From Daucus carota subsp. sativus (taxonomy: Eukaryota; Streptophyta; Magnoliopsida; Apiales; Apiaceae), in the NCBI RefSeq assembly GCF_001625215.2, contig NC_030384.2, positions 46,038,390 to 46,102,389 on the forward strand: a stretch of DNA of 64,000 nucleotides, in the 5' to 3' direction. The notes beneath the pieces are model-generated. The model saw only the letters and a list, made by a program, of their open reading frames with translations. It had not been told where the DNA came from and made no database searches. The position numbers and the translations under genes are program-made. Positions 22,342 through 35,807 of the stretch are shown piece after piece (the first letter of the stretch is position 1; each line of letters begins with the position of its first letter).

Positions 22342-25300
22342 TCACTAATTATCATTAGTGAATACTTAATTAATCTGTTTGGTGTACCTTGTTTTAAGTT
22401 GTGCTAGCTTCACGGAAGAGGAGTTCGAACTAGTACATAAAGCTGGAGTATGTTTTCAGGTAATTAAATCGTGATGTGACCACGTATTGATTGCATCAAA
22501 TATCAGTTGTAATATGTATGCAACTTATTAATTAATCTCTTCAGTTTTTTTATTCTGTATGCTTTAATTTAAACTCCTGCAAAACTGTCAAGCTGGTCTC
22601 TCTTTGGTCCTGTTGATTCTCATTCTTCCAGTGTGTAATTATCATTACACCGCTGGTTACCTGAAAAAAAAACATCATCCTGTAGGTTATTCTACATGCT
22701 TCTTCTGTTACGATTCTCGTTTATGGTCAATCTTATCGATATTTGTATTATCACGAGTCAGTACGAGTTAACAATATCCTGAATATAAACCTCTCTAATC
22801 CGGCATTAAGAATCACTGGGAATGGCTTTTCGTGCTTCAAATAAATGTATATACGAGGCGCCGTTGACTTGCTTGCTAACGAATGGAAGATACTCCTATG
22901 AGAGAATTGATCTTAACTAGAGTCTAAAAGAGACGAAACACAACTCCGAACTTTCATTATCATCAACACTGATTCGACCTTGAAAAACCTAAGCAAACAA
23001 GAACTCGAAACTCTAGCAGCCAGGTTATATTCGGCATCTACCTATAGTTCATACAACTGACTTAAATTTCTGAAAAAAGTGTATGCGTGTGTCTGTAAAC
23101 ATATACACGTAATTAACACCAAAATAACACAAAGTCACAAACTATAGGCAGCTACACACATGTTCACGTATGCAGACTGATGAAACAGGACGATGATATG
23201 TCCCACTGTAAGAAAGCTAGACCCTGGGAAAGCAACTACCTACCAAGCTACGAAGCTAGGGAGCTAACTAGCTAGTAGGTCAAATTATATATTTCTAGAT
23301 CACCACACCGAAAAATTCCGTTTGCCTTTGCACATAGCTTAGAGCCTTAGATTTATACTACTAATGTATGATTACAGTGTGTATAAATAGGCAAGCCTAG
23401 CTGGAGCTTTTACTCTTTGTTTGACCACCTTTTCAGATAAAAGCTGCATGACAAGATTTAATTAGCAATGTATTGATTTCAACCACATTCACCGAGTCCC
23501 ATGATGGAACATTCACTCTTCTTCACTTAAGCTCAAGTTTTCACTTAAGATGCTTTATTAATTATATACTCCATTATTGCATGTGGATCAGATCAATTAT
23601 TTCTTTTATCTGGAGATTTTGTCATTGACAAAGATATTTAACAGAGTACTAGATTGATTGAATTTGGATTGCTGGTTTAAAATGAGGAATGTGTTCCAGA
23701 ATAAGTAAACCGTTTTTGACACAGTTAAGGGATGTAGCTAACTTTTTGAAGAAAACTAATGACTTTATGGTGGAAATTCAAAAGGAGATATGGACTTCTG
23801 AAGCTAGATTCTCCAGCACAATGTCAAGATATGTGCATATGTTATGGTATACACAAAGGCAGAGGGAGACATGCTACATCACACAGCTCACAGCTGGTCT
23901 GCATTAGTCTTTATACAAATCTACACATTATATGATCAAGACTCAAGAGTACAGGCCACTTGCTCTTGTCCACCGACTTGGAATGCTGAGATGGGGATTA
24001 GGAACCTCATCCTGGTTATGTACTTTTAACAGTACTGCGGTCAGTCATGAGCTCTAATAATTCTACACAAATTGACAGTCATCAACTCCTTGGGCCTCTT
24101 TTATTTTATATAATAATGACATGTAAGATCCTAGCAAGAAATTGTAGCTCTATTGGTAATTTATTATTGTCGATATGATATAATCTATGGTAATGCACCG
24201 GGAAGTGTCATCAGACGAATCAACGCTCCAAATAATTAACTTTACTATTTTCATTTATCAGCTATAAAAAGATACTAAAGTATATATTTAATTAATGCGG
24301 ATGAAAAGAATATATACGGGAAAACTTTTCTGCATATATTAAGAACCTAAATTCGTATTTTATATAATTATTTGGCATATGATACGTTGAATCACACTGT
24401 GTAGAGCTCCAGTTAGGCTCACAACTTCGGCTATCGGGTTACAATCGCGGCTCAAAATTTTTACTCAAACCGAACCCGACCTGAAATTTTAATGGGTCAA
24501 AATATCAAATCCGAACCCGATCCAAAATATTTATTAATAAATATTTTTTAAAATAATAAATAAATGTCATCTTAATTGAAATAAATTAATTTTAATTAAA
24601 TTTAAATAATAAATATTGTAAAAATAATATAAATATATGTATTTTGTATAAATATGCATAATATTTATATTATATATTAATTTTCGGGTAACCCGAATTC
24701 GACCTGAAAACCCGTTTTTCCGTTGATATTGTGTCAACCCGAATTCAACTAAAACCTTAGAAACTTCGACCCGCATTCGTGTTTTGCGGATCGAATTCGT
24801 TTCGGGTTATCAAGTTGGGTTAGATCTGTTTCGAGCCCTGCACCGGTTCAGCATAGGCTATAAAGTAGAGTTTGCCTTAAAAAGTTGAGTTTAGAACTGA
24901 TAAATCATAATTAACTTTTATTTATATAGTCGTGTGAAAAGGTTATTAGTGTTTTTTGACTAACACAAGTTGAAAATTCTAATTACTTTTATCTTGTTTT
25001 TGTTTTTGTTTTTATAATTTGACTTTCCAAATATATATATAATCATTTCTTTCATTACTATGTTGGTAATTTTATATCTAAAAAATTGTAAATAGTAATG
25101 AATTTATCAAAACTGATAAATTAAAATTAATTTTTTACAACCCACAAAATTTACTTAAAAAGTTTAGCAACATTGTAAATTATAAAGTATCTTTTACTCC
25201 AAGAACTTAGCGGTTTCTTGGTTTGTGTTTGTACATTGTTCACAGATTTACGTATGTGTTTGTACCTGCTACCTAGGTATGTGTGACAGTGTGAGTCTGT

Positions 25301-27969
25301 GAGAGACTCCGGTACGGATTAAGCTTCTCAGTGTAATGCATGCATGAAGATTGAGAAGATAGATCACCGATTCTCCTCCATTTCTCTCATCTTTCATGCA
25401 ATCAATAAATTTCGTATACGTCAGCTTTTGCTTTTCACTTGGATTCTCATTTTCCTCATCCATGAAACTCCACATAAACATGCATCATGGCTCCACGTTC
25501 TTTTCCTCATCAGTTCTAAACCTGTCTCTTCTTTTCACATCTTTCCTTTTTCTCTCGTCAACAATTAATATCACTCCCCCCAACTCCCGAGTATCCCTTC
25601 ACACTCTACTTAAAATGCTGCTATTCACTGGCAGTGAAAATAAAATAAAATGGAGAGAGTGATGATGCAATTGATTTGACAAGTAACTGAAGAAAGAACT
25701 GAGAACTCAGAGCTTGTAAGAAGCCCGAATTGGAAGGGAAGAAGACTGTGCACACTTTGCTTATCCACTTTTTAAGGTATTCGATTAGACACTGTTTGTC
25801 TGTTTCACATGAGATAAATACTACGCCTCATGCATTTCACTGTTGCTGTTGTTAATGGCTACTGAAGTTACCTCTCTTCTTCCACCCTCTGCTGCGTTTT
25901 ATTGCTTCTGATTCTCGTTATGCGTGCAAGCTATCGCTGTACATGCACTCCCATTTATGGTCCTGCGTTCTATTATGGAGTATTAACATGTATGCCTTTA
26001 TACATTCCTAAATCGAGGGTTTCCCTTGTCTTTATCTGCCTGCTTCTTTTCTTGGACTGTGAGCTCGTCTGGCTGGTTATGTTGAAGTTTGTTCGATTCA
26101 AAATTAAATACACTCACGCACCTATTTTACGGATTCATATATACGGAGAGCAAAAAAAAATAATTATTTGTTTATATATAGTAGAAACGAAATTTTTATT
26201 TGCTGGAGCTATCTCTCGTGAAAGTTTATGCACATTACTGTCTTGTAGTTTTTAAGAGACCTGAACTTAATTTGTTAGGATCTTGCAATGCATATGCATC
26301 AATCCGAACGAAATATTTGATTAATTTAGTTTACTGTCTGGGCTAGATATTTAAAATCACAGGTGAAACAAAATTTATATCCTATAAATATCAAAAGTGG
26401 CAGCAACTTTTATCTTAGGTATAAAGTGCCATAATATTGTAAACAAATAGATACTCAAACAAAGAAGATCTGGAGCAATATAAAGTTATGTTTCTTTTAA
26501 TTATGTTTGATTTCACTAAACATATCGCCACCTACAGTGCTTTATTTCGATATCATGTGAAGAATAAAATTCTGGCAAAAAATTTTGTATTATGTAGTAA
26601 TAAACGTTACCCAACTTCAGTAAAAGCCAACATCAGATATTCATCCACGCCGACCTTCAGAATTTTGAGTGCAACTAACAGAAAAATATCGAGAGCACTT
26701 CATAATCATATACATATAATATTTTATTAATTCTGGAAAAAATTCTTCTAAATTTATTGGGTGAGAATTATTCAAAAACCTTGCATTATCAAGATTAGCA
26801 GACATAAGAAACATAGATACATGATACATCATACACATGAATTATTTGCTCTGCTGATCAGGAGGTACACCTTTTAAGATTCTTCTTCCCTTTAGCAAAA
26901 AGAAATATACTTTGCGATATATTTTATGAATTGCTCAGTGCTCACTAACATAAGTTTAAGATAATAGAACGAGTACAACGTTTTTGTTTACTTTTGGCAG
27001 TCTTCTAGAAGTTTTAGAACAGAATGAAGAGATCCGCCGATCCCATAATCGCGTTGTGTTTATTTTATGAAATACTTGATTGTTATATATTAATTAAGAA
27101 AATAGAAGGAATCAACAAATATAGAGCTTTTATCGTATAAATTATGAAGATATAATGTATCGAAGATGTCTAGTGTTGATGCTCCGTTCTAGCTTGGCAG
27201 CAGCGATGGTCATAGCTTTGCTACGAAATTTCAAGTGTCAAATTCTTGTGGAAAATTGTTCTGCTGTTGAAATAATATTTGAATCGTGCTTAATTGAGTT
27301 TTTTCTAGAATACGCCTCTATTTTGCAATTGAAAGCCCACATTCTGATTAATAGTTTTATTGATTTTGAATTGCTTGCGGAGTATTTATAATGAGAACAT
27401 ATACTTGCATATAGAATCTCGTATTTGTATGATACAACTTTTCCTCGTTCGCCAAAATATGTTAATGGTCCTTTTTTATATATTTTTAAGTAGAATAATT
27501 TAAACAGCATTTATCAAGTTAATCCCTTATAAATTATAAATCATTATTTTACATTTTCCCAGATGGACTCTTATACACGTGTCGGACCATTTATTTAATT
27601 TACGGATGTGTGTTTAACTTATTTTATTTAACAGAATTAAGTGTTAATTTCTTGGAAAAAGCACGGGAATGACTTTATTTTTTAAATAGTTATTAGATAC
27701 TTTTTGAAAAAAATTAATAGTTTTTAATTCATTATTTTATAAAAATATATAATTTTATCGACAAATATGTCTTTATTTTCAAAAGGAGCTTAGCGGCTTA
27801 ATTTGTCACGAATTTCTGGAAAAATCTTGAAAACTCTGAGGAGAAGAGTCCAAGTCGAAGCCCAGTACATTTTTGGGCGGACCAGTTATTGGGATTTGGG
27901 GCTTGCAAATTAGAGATCACCCAAATTTCTGAACTGCTGTAACACTCAAATTTTCTAGAAAGTACACAA
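22342..27969. other. Long intergenic region, no gene recognised
   Basis: This holds the 3' flank of the trihelix gene and then mixed DNA. The ORF at 23689-23907 and those around 25344-25662 have no recognisable domains. The stretch 25250-25800 is pyrimidine-rich with several ATGs and could be a transcribed leader or noncoding RNA, but I cannot assign it. Confidence 0.35.
24440..24840 (+). repeat. Old repeat rich in CCGAACCCGA / CGGGTTAACCC motifs
   Basis: Both ends carry CCGAACCCGACCTG-like and GACCTGAAAACCCG-like motifs around an AT-rich core (about 24535-24680). This pattern is common in old plant non-autonomous transposons. Boundaries and class are not resolvable by eye. Confidence 0.4.
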
Positions 27970-27978
27970 TATCAAAAA

Positions 27979-28171
27979 CGGTTTTTCTAGGGTGTGCCCA
28001 TGGGCACACATTAAGCGCGGAATTTTACAAGTTTGGGAGAATTTGATTGGCTCTCTTATCTTAATAATGGTGGACCCCCCTGCAAATACAACAACCACAC
28101 CAATCAAAATCTCACAAACATATCAATTTCCGCGCTTAGCATGTGCCCATGGGCACACACTAGACAAACCG
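27979..28171 (+). mobile_element. Short Mutator-like MITE, copy B (193 bp)
   Basis: It starts CGGTTTTTCTAGGGTGTGCC and ends GGCACACACTAGACAAACCG. The 9-base direct repeat TATCAAAAA flanks it exactly (27970-27978 and 28172-28180). Each end contains the palindrome GTGCCCATGGGCAC, which can fold on its own inside the larger inverted repeat. Confidence 0.9.
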
Positions 28172-28651
28172 TATCAAAAAATAAAGGAAAATTACTTCAC
28201 TCTATTTTTTGAAGTCACTCTATATAATCAGTATAATACAACTTTCACATTCTTCGTTTTAACTCCGTAAAACAACCGCTTAAAGATTTTAGATTTGAGA
28301 TGTGAAACAGTTTAATACAAATTTAACGTGCGTAGTTTCAATCTATAATACAAGTATACAACCCTCAAGCACCTACGATTTTAAACTTATCAACAGGTTG
28401 TCTTATTTTACAGTAATTTTCAGAAAAAAAAAGTGACTTCCGAATTAGTGGACAAGAGTGTGGCAATGTCATACACAAAAAAGGAAAGAATGGCAGACGC
28501 AAATAATTTTTTTTGCATATTTTCGTAAATCCATGAAGTCATGAATATATTTTCGTTAATTCATGAAGCCATGAACAGAAAATCAAAATAAAATCTTAAA
28601 GATGAAAAAAATAATCATGAATCAACTAAATCCTCTTATAAACTTCTTCTT

Positions 28652-28791
28652 TTTTTTTTTTTGACAAATATGGCTTATAGCCTTACAAATGAGTATCTGT
28701 TCTACGAAACTCTCGGGTGAGCCAGGGTCAAACCCAGGACCTGGGACGACAGAGGATAAGCTCTTAACCACTGAGCTATCCAACCGTGCTC
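28652..28791 (-). mobile_element. tRNA-derived SINE (about 140 bp)
   Basis: Read on the minus strand it begins GAGCACGGTTGGATAGCTCAGTGG, giving an A-box-like TAGCTCAGTGGTTAAGAGC, then a B-box-like GGGTTTGACCCTGG. It ends with GACAAA followed by a poly(A) tail (T run at 28652-28662 on the plus strand). The 14-base target duplication ATAAACTTCTTCTT lies at 28638-28651 and 28792-28805. A-box, B-box, 3' A tail and a long target duplication together are diagnostic of a SINE inserted by LINE-type retrotransposition. Confidence 0.92.
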
Positions 28792-28805
28792 ATAAACTTC
28801 TTCTT

Positions 28806-29359
28806 CAGAATAACTATAGAAACGTCGGAATTTTTTCTTCAAAATAAGAAATAGAAACCTCGTCTGAATACCATGAAATAAGGTCTGATCCTATTCAGAT
28901 AATTCCGTAAATATTCCATTTTAAATTTCAAAAAACATCATATAGTATTTTCAGGATATAAAAGAGGGAAAATAAATTCTTATTCCATCAAAATATCATG
29001 AAAGTAAAGGCGGCCAAACATGCTCATTCTCCATTCTCTACTAAACAAGAATTACTTAATTCCAAGGTGATGCATCCGCTAAATTCTTCAGATAACATCA
29101 TGACAAACACCATAATCAAAAAATAATAATAAATAACAGAAAAACCAAGCCCCAACACATTAAGAATAATCCAAAACAGATTACAGATCTCAATAGTAAA
29201 TAAGTTTAGAGGGTTACAAGCTTATTCTGAAGTCTTTTTGTAGTTTTCATAAAAGAAAATACTAACCCAAACTAAAAATCCAAGATATCCGAAAATAAAA
29301 CTCTTGCAAATACTAACTTGTAATCCATAAAACAAGGGGAATTGCAGACCCCAAAATAC
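28806..29359. other. 3' flank and untranslated region of the aldolase gene
   Basis: The region lies downstream of the minus-strand aldolase stop. It is AT-rich and has no coding frame of note. The 3' end of the aldolase transcript should lie in 28980-29340. Confidence 0.4.
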
Positions 29360-31352
29360 TCAGTACTTGTAGTCCTTGACGTGAAGGCTCTCAGAGGCAC
29401 CCTCAACCAAAGTGCTGCTGCCCTGGTACTTCCCAAGGGTTGCCTCAGAGTTGGCCTTGCATCTGGTAAGGAATGCCTCTTGAGCTGCTTTCACGTTTTC
29501 TTCTTTTCCTCCCCAAGCCTTAAGAGTGCTCTGCTGAAGAGCCCTTCCAAAGGAGAAAGACAGGCTCCATGGCTTCTTCGTCTGAAGCTTGTTCATGGCA
29601 TTGAGGTTGACAGTTGCCTGCTCCTCACTCTGGCCACCAGACAAAAACACAACTGCAGGAACAGCAGGAGGCATAGTTCGCTGAAGGGCACGAACAGTGT
29701 ACTCAGCAATCACCTCGGGGGTAACCTTTTCAGCATCGGAACCTGGGGTAACCATGTTGGGTTTCAAGAGAGTTCCTTCAAGCAGGACTTTGTGATCATT
29801 GAGTGCCTTGTAGCAAGCAGCAAGTACACGTTCGGTCACATCAGCACACTTGTTAATATCATGAGGTCCATCGACCAAAATCTCAGGCTCAACAATTGGC
29901 ACCAAGCCATTCTCCTGGCAGATTATGGCATAACGAGCCAAACCATTGGCATTCTCATTGATAGCCAGCTGAGAGGGCTCATTAGGACCAATCTTCAGCA
30001 CTGCACGCCATTTTGCAAACCTGGCACCAGCTTCATAGTACTTAGCACAACGAGCACCAAGACCGTCAAGACCCTGGGTAGTTGTCTCACCATTAGTTCC
30101 AGCAAGCTCAACTGTACCCTTGTCCACCTTAATTCCGGGAAGAACTCCTCCTTCCTTGAGGACATCAACAAAAGGCTTGCCTGCAGACAACCAAAATCAG
30201 AATGTTAATAAAATTCAAGGATAATAAGCCACTATAAGATTACTGAGTATCCACATTTACATCAATAGAAGAAAATCCCTCCAGACTCCCAACCATAACA
30301 ATATCAAAATTTCAAGAGATACTTCAGTGAGTCAATACAAAAGAAATTAGAAGCAGTTAAAGAATCATAAGAGTAAAATATACCAGCAGCAGTGCTCTGA
30401 TAAAGAGTTTCCTCAAAAAGAATTACTCCGCTGAGGTACTGGAGGCACCCAGGAGTGCAGAAGAGAAGCTCACGGAGTGCCCTCCTGTTGTTCTCAACAT
30501 TCTCAACATTAATGCTGGAGAGACGCTTGCCAATTGTACCAGTAGACTCATCAGCAGCAAGAATACCCTTTCCGGGGGTTCCAATGTAGGCAGCATTGGC
30601 GATAAGCTCATCTATCAAACACATCAAATCAAGAACATTATAAATAAATCTTAACACCACAAACAAAACTGAAAAGAAAATTGAGGCAGAAACCGATATT
30701 TAGACCAAAAAGGTGAAAGCTAACAAAGATCATAAATCCATCTCAATATTAACAACACGTTTCAACATAATTGAGTGTGTATCTGATAATCTTTAAAGAC
30801 CAAGAAAAACAAAATACATGTTATGATGCACAAAACAGCAAACAAATCACAGAATATAGAGATCGGCTTAGTTGTAACGCATATAATAACAGGGTCATCG
30901 TGACTTACTAACTTGTACTAATTTTGAAGATCTGAGAAAATTAAACACTCTGATCTACATATTTAGTGTGATCCCCAATAATTAAATAAATTATAATTAC
31001 AATTATACAGTAATTAACTAACAAAAGTGAATCATCAGCAATCAAGCATATCAACAACAATCAAAACCCTCAATAAAAACAGATCTAAACAACTCTCAGA
31101 TAATATCGTAAATCTAATTAGTAAAAATCAGCAGCAGATAGGATAGTTACCACATAGTAAAATCATAGTTCAATAAATCACAAACAGAGCAACAGCAGCA
31201 CGAAATAGATATAAAAAGCGAAGCACGATGGATAAATTCAGATACAAATAGTGAAGCAGAGTAAATATGCAGATCTGAGATATAATAATTAATAAAAAGA
31301 GAAGATCAAGATGAGAGGACTAACCAGCGTATTTGCCCCTGTAGCAAGACAT
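29360..31352 (-). CDS. FBA: Cytosolic class I fructose-bisphosphate aldolase (3 exons, 358 aa)
   Basis: The exons on the minus strand are 31352-31325, 30611-30384 and 30180-29360; all introns are GT-AG and phases agree. The enzyme reversibly cleaves fructose 1,6-bisphosphate to glyceraldehyde 3-phosphate and dihydroxyacetone phosphate in glycolysis and gluconeogenesis. The start [20 protein letters not shown] and the end LHVKDYKY are those of plant cytosolic isoforms, with no plastid transit peptide. Active-site features are visible: D30 in [11 protein letters not shown]148 in WRAVLKIG, and the Schiff-base Lys K225 in [10 protein letters not shown]. The length of 358 residues is exactly usual for this isoform. 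Intron 1 (713 bases) follows only nine codons, a layout that often contributes to high expression. There are no defects. Confidence 0.97.
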
Positions 31353-31450
31353 GTTTGATCCGGGAGAGATTAATTAACGAGAGAGAGATAGAGAAAAAGA
31401 GAAACTTAGGGTTTATGTGTGTGTGTGGTGGGTGGGGGTGTATATATATT
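31353..31450 (-). promoter_or_regulatory. Aldolase leader and core promoter with telo-box
   Basis: Just upstream of the aldolase ATG the minus strand is pyrimidine-rich, and AAACCCTA (31414-31407) is a telo-box, common near starts of highly expressed plant genes. TATATATA at 31441-31448 is a plausible TATA box about 90 bases before the ATG. Assignment is by motif and position only. Confidence 0.5.
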
Positions 31451-34400
31451 GGTGATGCGGCAGTAGGTAAATAATATGGGCGGAAGACAATAGGAGGAAA
31501 TGAGTAAAAGAGAAGGTTCCAGAACGCCGCCTGCGTCTTCTGTTTTTCATTTTTTACAGTTTCACCATTTTATTTTAACTTTTTCAAAAAGTAATACTAC
31601 CTCCTTCAAATTCTATATAAGATTTTTTTTCTTCAATGACGGGATATATGAATAATTAATATTTATTTAGATGATTTAGTCGCAAAAATCTTATTGGTCT
31701 GAGTAAAATTAATTATATATTATTAATTAAATTTAAAAAGTTAATTGAAACCCATTTTTTAGATACATAATGTTTTCTTTTTTCCAAACACCGTTATATT
31801 TTGTGTCATTTTATGCTATTTTGTGTATTTTTTTAAGTTGATTTAATTTTAGTTCAGATGAGATATATGCAAAACCGCATGCTGAGTACGATAAAACAGG
31901 GGTGTAAAACATTATTCCCAGTCTATGGGCTCATTGGACCATGTTTTCGATCAATGTTTTAGACCCGCCGACTACCACTACCTTTTGTTTAACCGTTTTC
32001 CACAAATTTACTTATAAAAAAAATTTATATTTTATATATATAGAGTTAAGTTCTATGGAGTACATAAAAACATTGAAGTATTGGAGTACAAATCATAATT
32101 TTTTAATTAAATCATAAATAATATCTCTGATTTATCCAAATTTATATATAATTTATCATTTATAAGTAGTATTAAACATAATTATCAATTAATTATTAAT
32201 ATCTTTTAACTTTAACAAGCATTAAGATTGTTGTTCTGCTTATAATTTATATTGCAGAATATAATGTTCTACGATTTATAAAAGTAATTGCTCTATCTTT
32301 TGATTACAATGTTTATGTTGTAAAACATAATCTGCAGGTTGTTGGATGTTTACAAATATTGTAAAACACAAAAAATGAAGATTTAAATGACTAGATTATA
32401 TTGTATGAATTTTGTACTCCAATATTTTTTGTACTCCGTAGAACTTGTCACTATATGTATATATATGTGTGTGAATTAAATCGATGACAAATTATATCAT
32501 ATCTATTCTATTTTAAAATATATTGATTGAAACACGTATTTAATTTGAAATTAAGTTATACCTTCTTGTCAGTTGAAAATTCTATATTAGTTATTTAATT
32601 ATATATTTATCAGTACAATTAGACAAATAACTCATAGAAACTTTAGCTTATTTCTAATATTCATTAGGGTTCTGCAGGAGAATTGAGAATTGCACATGTA
32701 AAAAATATTATATTTTAAAATTATTTTTGAACACACAACAATAAAAGAACAAAAAACATGAAAAAAAACATGTATTTCGATTTAGATCCTAAAAATATAT
32801 TTAAAATTTAGGATTTTACAGCAGAAACTTAGTCATTCTCTGATTCTATTTTAAGGGCTGGTCCTCTCTGAGCGCGAACCAATTCTGTGAAATATGTATA
32901 AAGAACACACAATTTATATAAATTTAATTGAAATTCAAAAATCAAGTGAATTACTGAGTAATTTTTTTAATTATAAATGATAGTTGAATATAGGCCAATA
33001 ATGATTCTTATGTAAAGATCAATCAAAAGACCCGGTTACAGTTGATTATTTAAGATATCCACTTTTTAAATCAAAAATTAAAATATTTTATCAATCTGAA
33101 AACAAAATGACTATTTAATTAGCTCGTTTTGTATTTCACAATTAAATTGCAATTGATATTTCGGGTGTTTGTAATAGCTGGATTTCGATAATTATTTTAT
33201 AAAATATTTTATTTTAATAAAATTATTTATTTATAAAAGAAGTCTGATTATATATTATTACAATATTGAAACTCCATTCATCAAAATACTAAAACGAACA
33301 ATATTCCATCACTTAGCTTATAGTTTAATCTTATAAAATGATTCAATCCTATCCAAGCTTTTAAACCTTTTTTTCTGCCGGGACTTATTCCAAACTTTTA
33401 CCCAACCCAATTTTACATAAACTTATGAAATTCGTTAAAGCCCAAATTAGGACCGACCTTTTATCAAATTTGTTCGAACTTTCTTCAAATCAGGCGATTG
33501 TCTAGTTGGAGACTTGGAGTATCCAAATGCTTCGATCTCGAACCATATCCGACGAGCAACCAAAAGAAAAGAATTTTCAATTGTATGAGGTGGGTACTGT
33601 AAAATCACCTGTGTAATATTCCATTCTCAGATGCGAATGTTAGTTTTATAGAGAGCAAGCACTTTAAAATTGAACAATGTGTTGGCTGTACAGTGTCCAA
33701 CTGGAGTAATTATTAAATTTATTCATATTCGGTGGAGTAGGTGAGATGAAACGAAAGTAGCTTAATCTTGATGCTACTTCTTTTTTTCCTAAGATATTCC
33801 ACATTTTTTTATAACATTTAATTGAACTCTTTCTTCACTCACAAGTACCAAATCTCGTAAAGCAGACATTCTCTACAGAGACATTTGTTTTTTAAATAAA
33901 CAAAAGAATCTGATTTAAGGGTACATAACTATGAGCTCGTTTGGCGGAATCTATGACTTACGACTTAACGTGACTTATCTGATATGATATATTGAGAGTT
34001 TAAAATGCATGTCTGGATAATTTTGACATATTAATGACTTATAAGTTATTAAAAATATAATAATAAAAATAAAATTGATTTTGTAGTAACTTATGACTTG
34101 TGAATAATTTTTATATAAAAAAAGGTTAAAAAAGTTTTGTCACTGAAAAAAATAACTCAAACTAACTTTTGATTTTAAGTTAGTTTCTGACTTATTTCTG
34201 ACATTAAAATGATTTATAATTTATTATACAAATATACATTTTCAGCTTAAAATCAAAAATAATTTAAATTTTGGATTTTAATGGCAACTGCAAAAGGCTC
34301 CGGCTCTCAAGAACTATACATGTTGGGCCGGCTCCTTCATAGAATTTTTTGGAACTTTCATACCACTTGCTGGACACCCTCTCATCATCGATATAGGATT

Positions 34401-34496
34401 ACTTCTAATAGTTTCTATTTTCATGTTTTGGACTCAAAATCTGTCGAATTCCACCACTCTAATTATTTGCCCCTCTTATAATCGATGTGGGACCAT
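31451..34496. other. AT-rich intergenic DNA
   Basis: No coding sequence is recognised. Besides the inverted-repeat element at 32048-32446, the block at 33935-34270 has repeated ACTTAT(G/A)A-type motifs resembling other degenerate repeats in the window. A single Stowaway-like end (ACTACCTCC) near 31606 has no partner. Confidence 0.35.
32048..32446 (+). mobile_element. Inverted-repeat element of unassigned family (about 399 bp)
   Basis: The left end AAGTTCTATGGAGTACATAAA is mirrored by the right end TTTGTACTCCGTAGAACTT. A second inverted pair, TTGGAGTACAAATCAT and ATGAATTTTGTACTCCAA, lies just inside. The interior is AT-rich with no coding capacity. The target duplication is not clear, so the superfamily is open. 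Confidence 0.65.
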
Positions 34497-34855
34497 CATT
34501 GTTCTAAAAATCTCCGATTTAATCGATCAATTCCCGATTAATCCTCTGCAACGTCGGCCACCGATCCGATTTTTGAAATCCGATTAATCCTTATATATTT
34601 TTAATAATCGAAGTATATGTGATAAATTATTAAAATTAAAATACTATATTACTTTAAATATGAATAATTATAGAGTTTATGAATATAGTAAATATATTAG
34701 TTACTAAATAGCTAATATAATAATAATTAAATATTAAATAATATTTTAATATTAAATTAAACCCGATTTTAACTCCGATTAATCCCCGATTTCCGATTAA
34801 TCCTTGAATCGGTAACTCAACCGATTTGGTCCGATTCCCGATTTCTGTAACACTG
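34497..34855 (-). mobile_element. hAT-like non-autonomous element, uninterrupted copy (359 bp)
   Basis: Its ends are CATTGTTCTAAAAATC and GATTTCTGTAACACTG, inverted relative to each other. It is flanked by GGGACCAT and GGGACAAC, a possible 8-base duplication with two changes. It aligns in reverse orientation with 841-1438 once the Stowaway there is removed, and has a plain TA near 34671 at the equivalent of the Stowaway site. Confidence 0.65.
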
Positions 34856-35012
34856 GGGACAACTGTTAATCATATTTAAATATTTTGAGTAAAAATAACT
34901 TCCTGATAAAAATGTTGGATGAGCTTTTAACATTATTGACGCAATATTTCCAAAAAAGAAAAAGAACCATAGAAGTAATGAATAATGATAAATAAATGTA
35001 AGATTGCGGAGA

Positions 35013-35018
<6 letters not shown>

Positions 35019-35078
<60 letters not shown>
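35019..35078. repeat. (AT)30 microsatellite
   Basis: An uninterrupted AT dinucleotide run of 60 bases, likely length-variable between individuals. Confidence 0.98.
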
Positions 35079-35082
<4 letters not shown>

Positions 35083-35807
35083 TTAAATAAATTTATAAAT
35101 AAAAAATAGTCTAAATGAAAAAAGATTTGACGGAGGAAATAAATATTTTAACAAAAATATTATGATAGTCATAATTTAAATTTCACAACATTTATTCAAG
35201 AGATTGATATATACTAGCGAGTCACTTCCATGTAATTCTATTTTTGCATCTCTTTCCCGTCTCACCTCAACCACCTCCCGCATTGGTAGATAAGAAGAGC
35301 TCACGAGAGTGTCCAGATTAAATCCTCATCTACTTCCACCAATAAATTTAGGTGAGCAAAAAATTAAACTCTTGAGCTCATGAAGCATACAGATAGGTAA
35401 TAACAACCGAAACAAAGTATCGTTGATATGGAGTGCTGAGCTTAAAAAGAAGATCATTCCACATTAATATACAAGCAACTATTTTTGTTTTTCCCCAACG
35501 TTTAAAACATTAAAAAAGGTCTGAAAAAAAACATTAAAAAAGATAATGATAAAAGAAAATGATAAGTTCTAGCTAAAAAATTATATGTTAAATTCTTAAA
35601 TGGAACGATAAATACGGACAAGCCTCACCAATTTGGGCCTGTGTGTTTTTACCATCAGTAGAACATTCCGAGCCAGACGTTCGGGCCTTCGGGCCATTTT
35701 CGGTCTTTGAATGGGGGTCACAGTTTATGGTTTACGTTGGGCCGCTGATGAAACTTAACAACCTTTGTCTGGCATATAAGTCCATATCTTCTCAGATAAA
35801 CATATAT

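Noticed and set aside
23689..23907. 72-codon ORF downstream of the trihelix gene
   Set aside because: It is open and has a mixed amino acid composition, but I see no family, splice partner or regulatory context. It is too short to support alone.
25344..25662. Overlapping ORFs in a pyrimidine-rich stretch
   Set aside because: Two frames are open at once because the sequence is T/C-rich, and the translations are Ser/Phe/Leu runs typical of noncoding leaders.
28690..28790. tRNA-like sequence on the minus strand
   Set aside because: The A and B boxes are present but there is no cloverleaf or tRNA 3' end, and it is followed by a non-tRNA body, an A tail and target duplications. It is a SINE, not a tRNA gene.
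29342..30208. 288-codon open frame on the plus strand opposite the aldolase gene
   Set aside because: It is the antisense shadow of a strongly conserved aldolase exon. Its translation has no family signature.
31600..31640. Stowaway-like end ACTACCTCC
   Set aside because: There is no matching inverted end at a suitable distance, so it is not called as an element.
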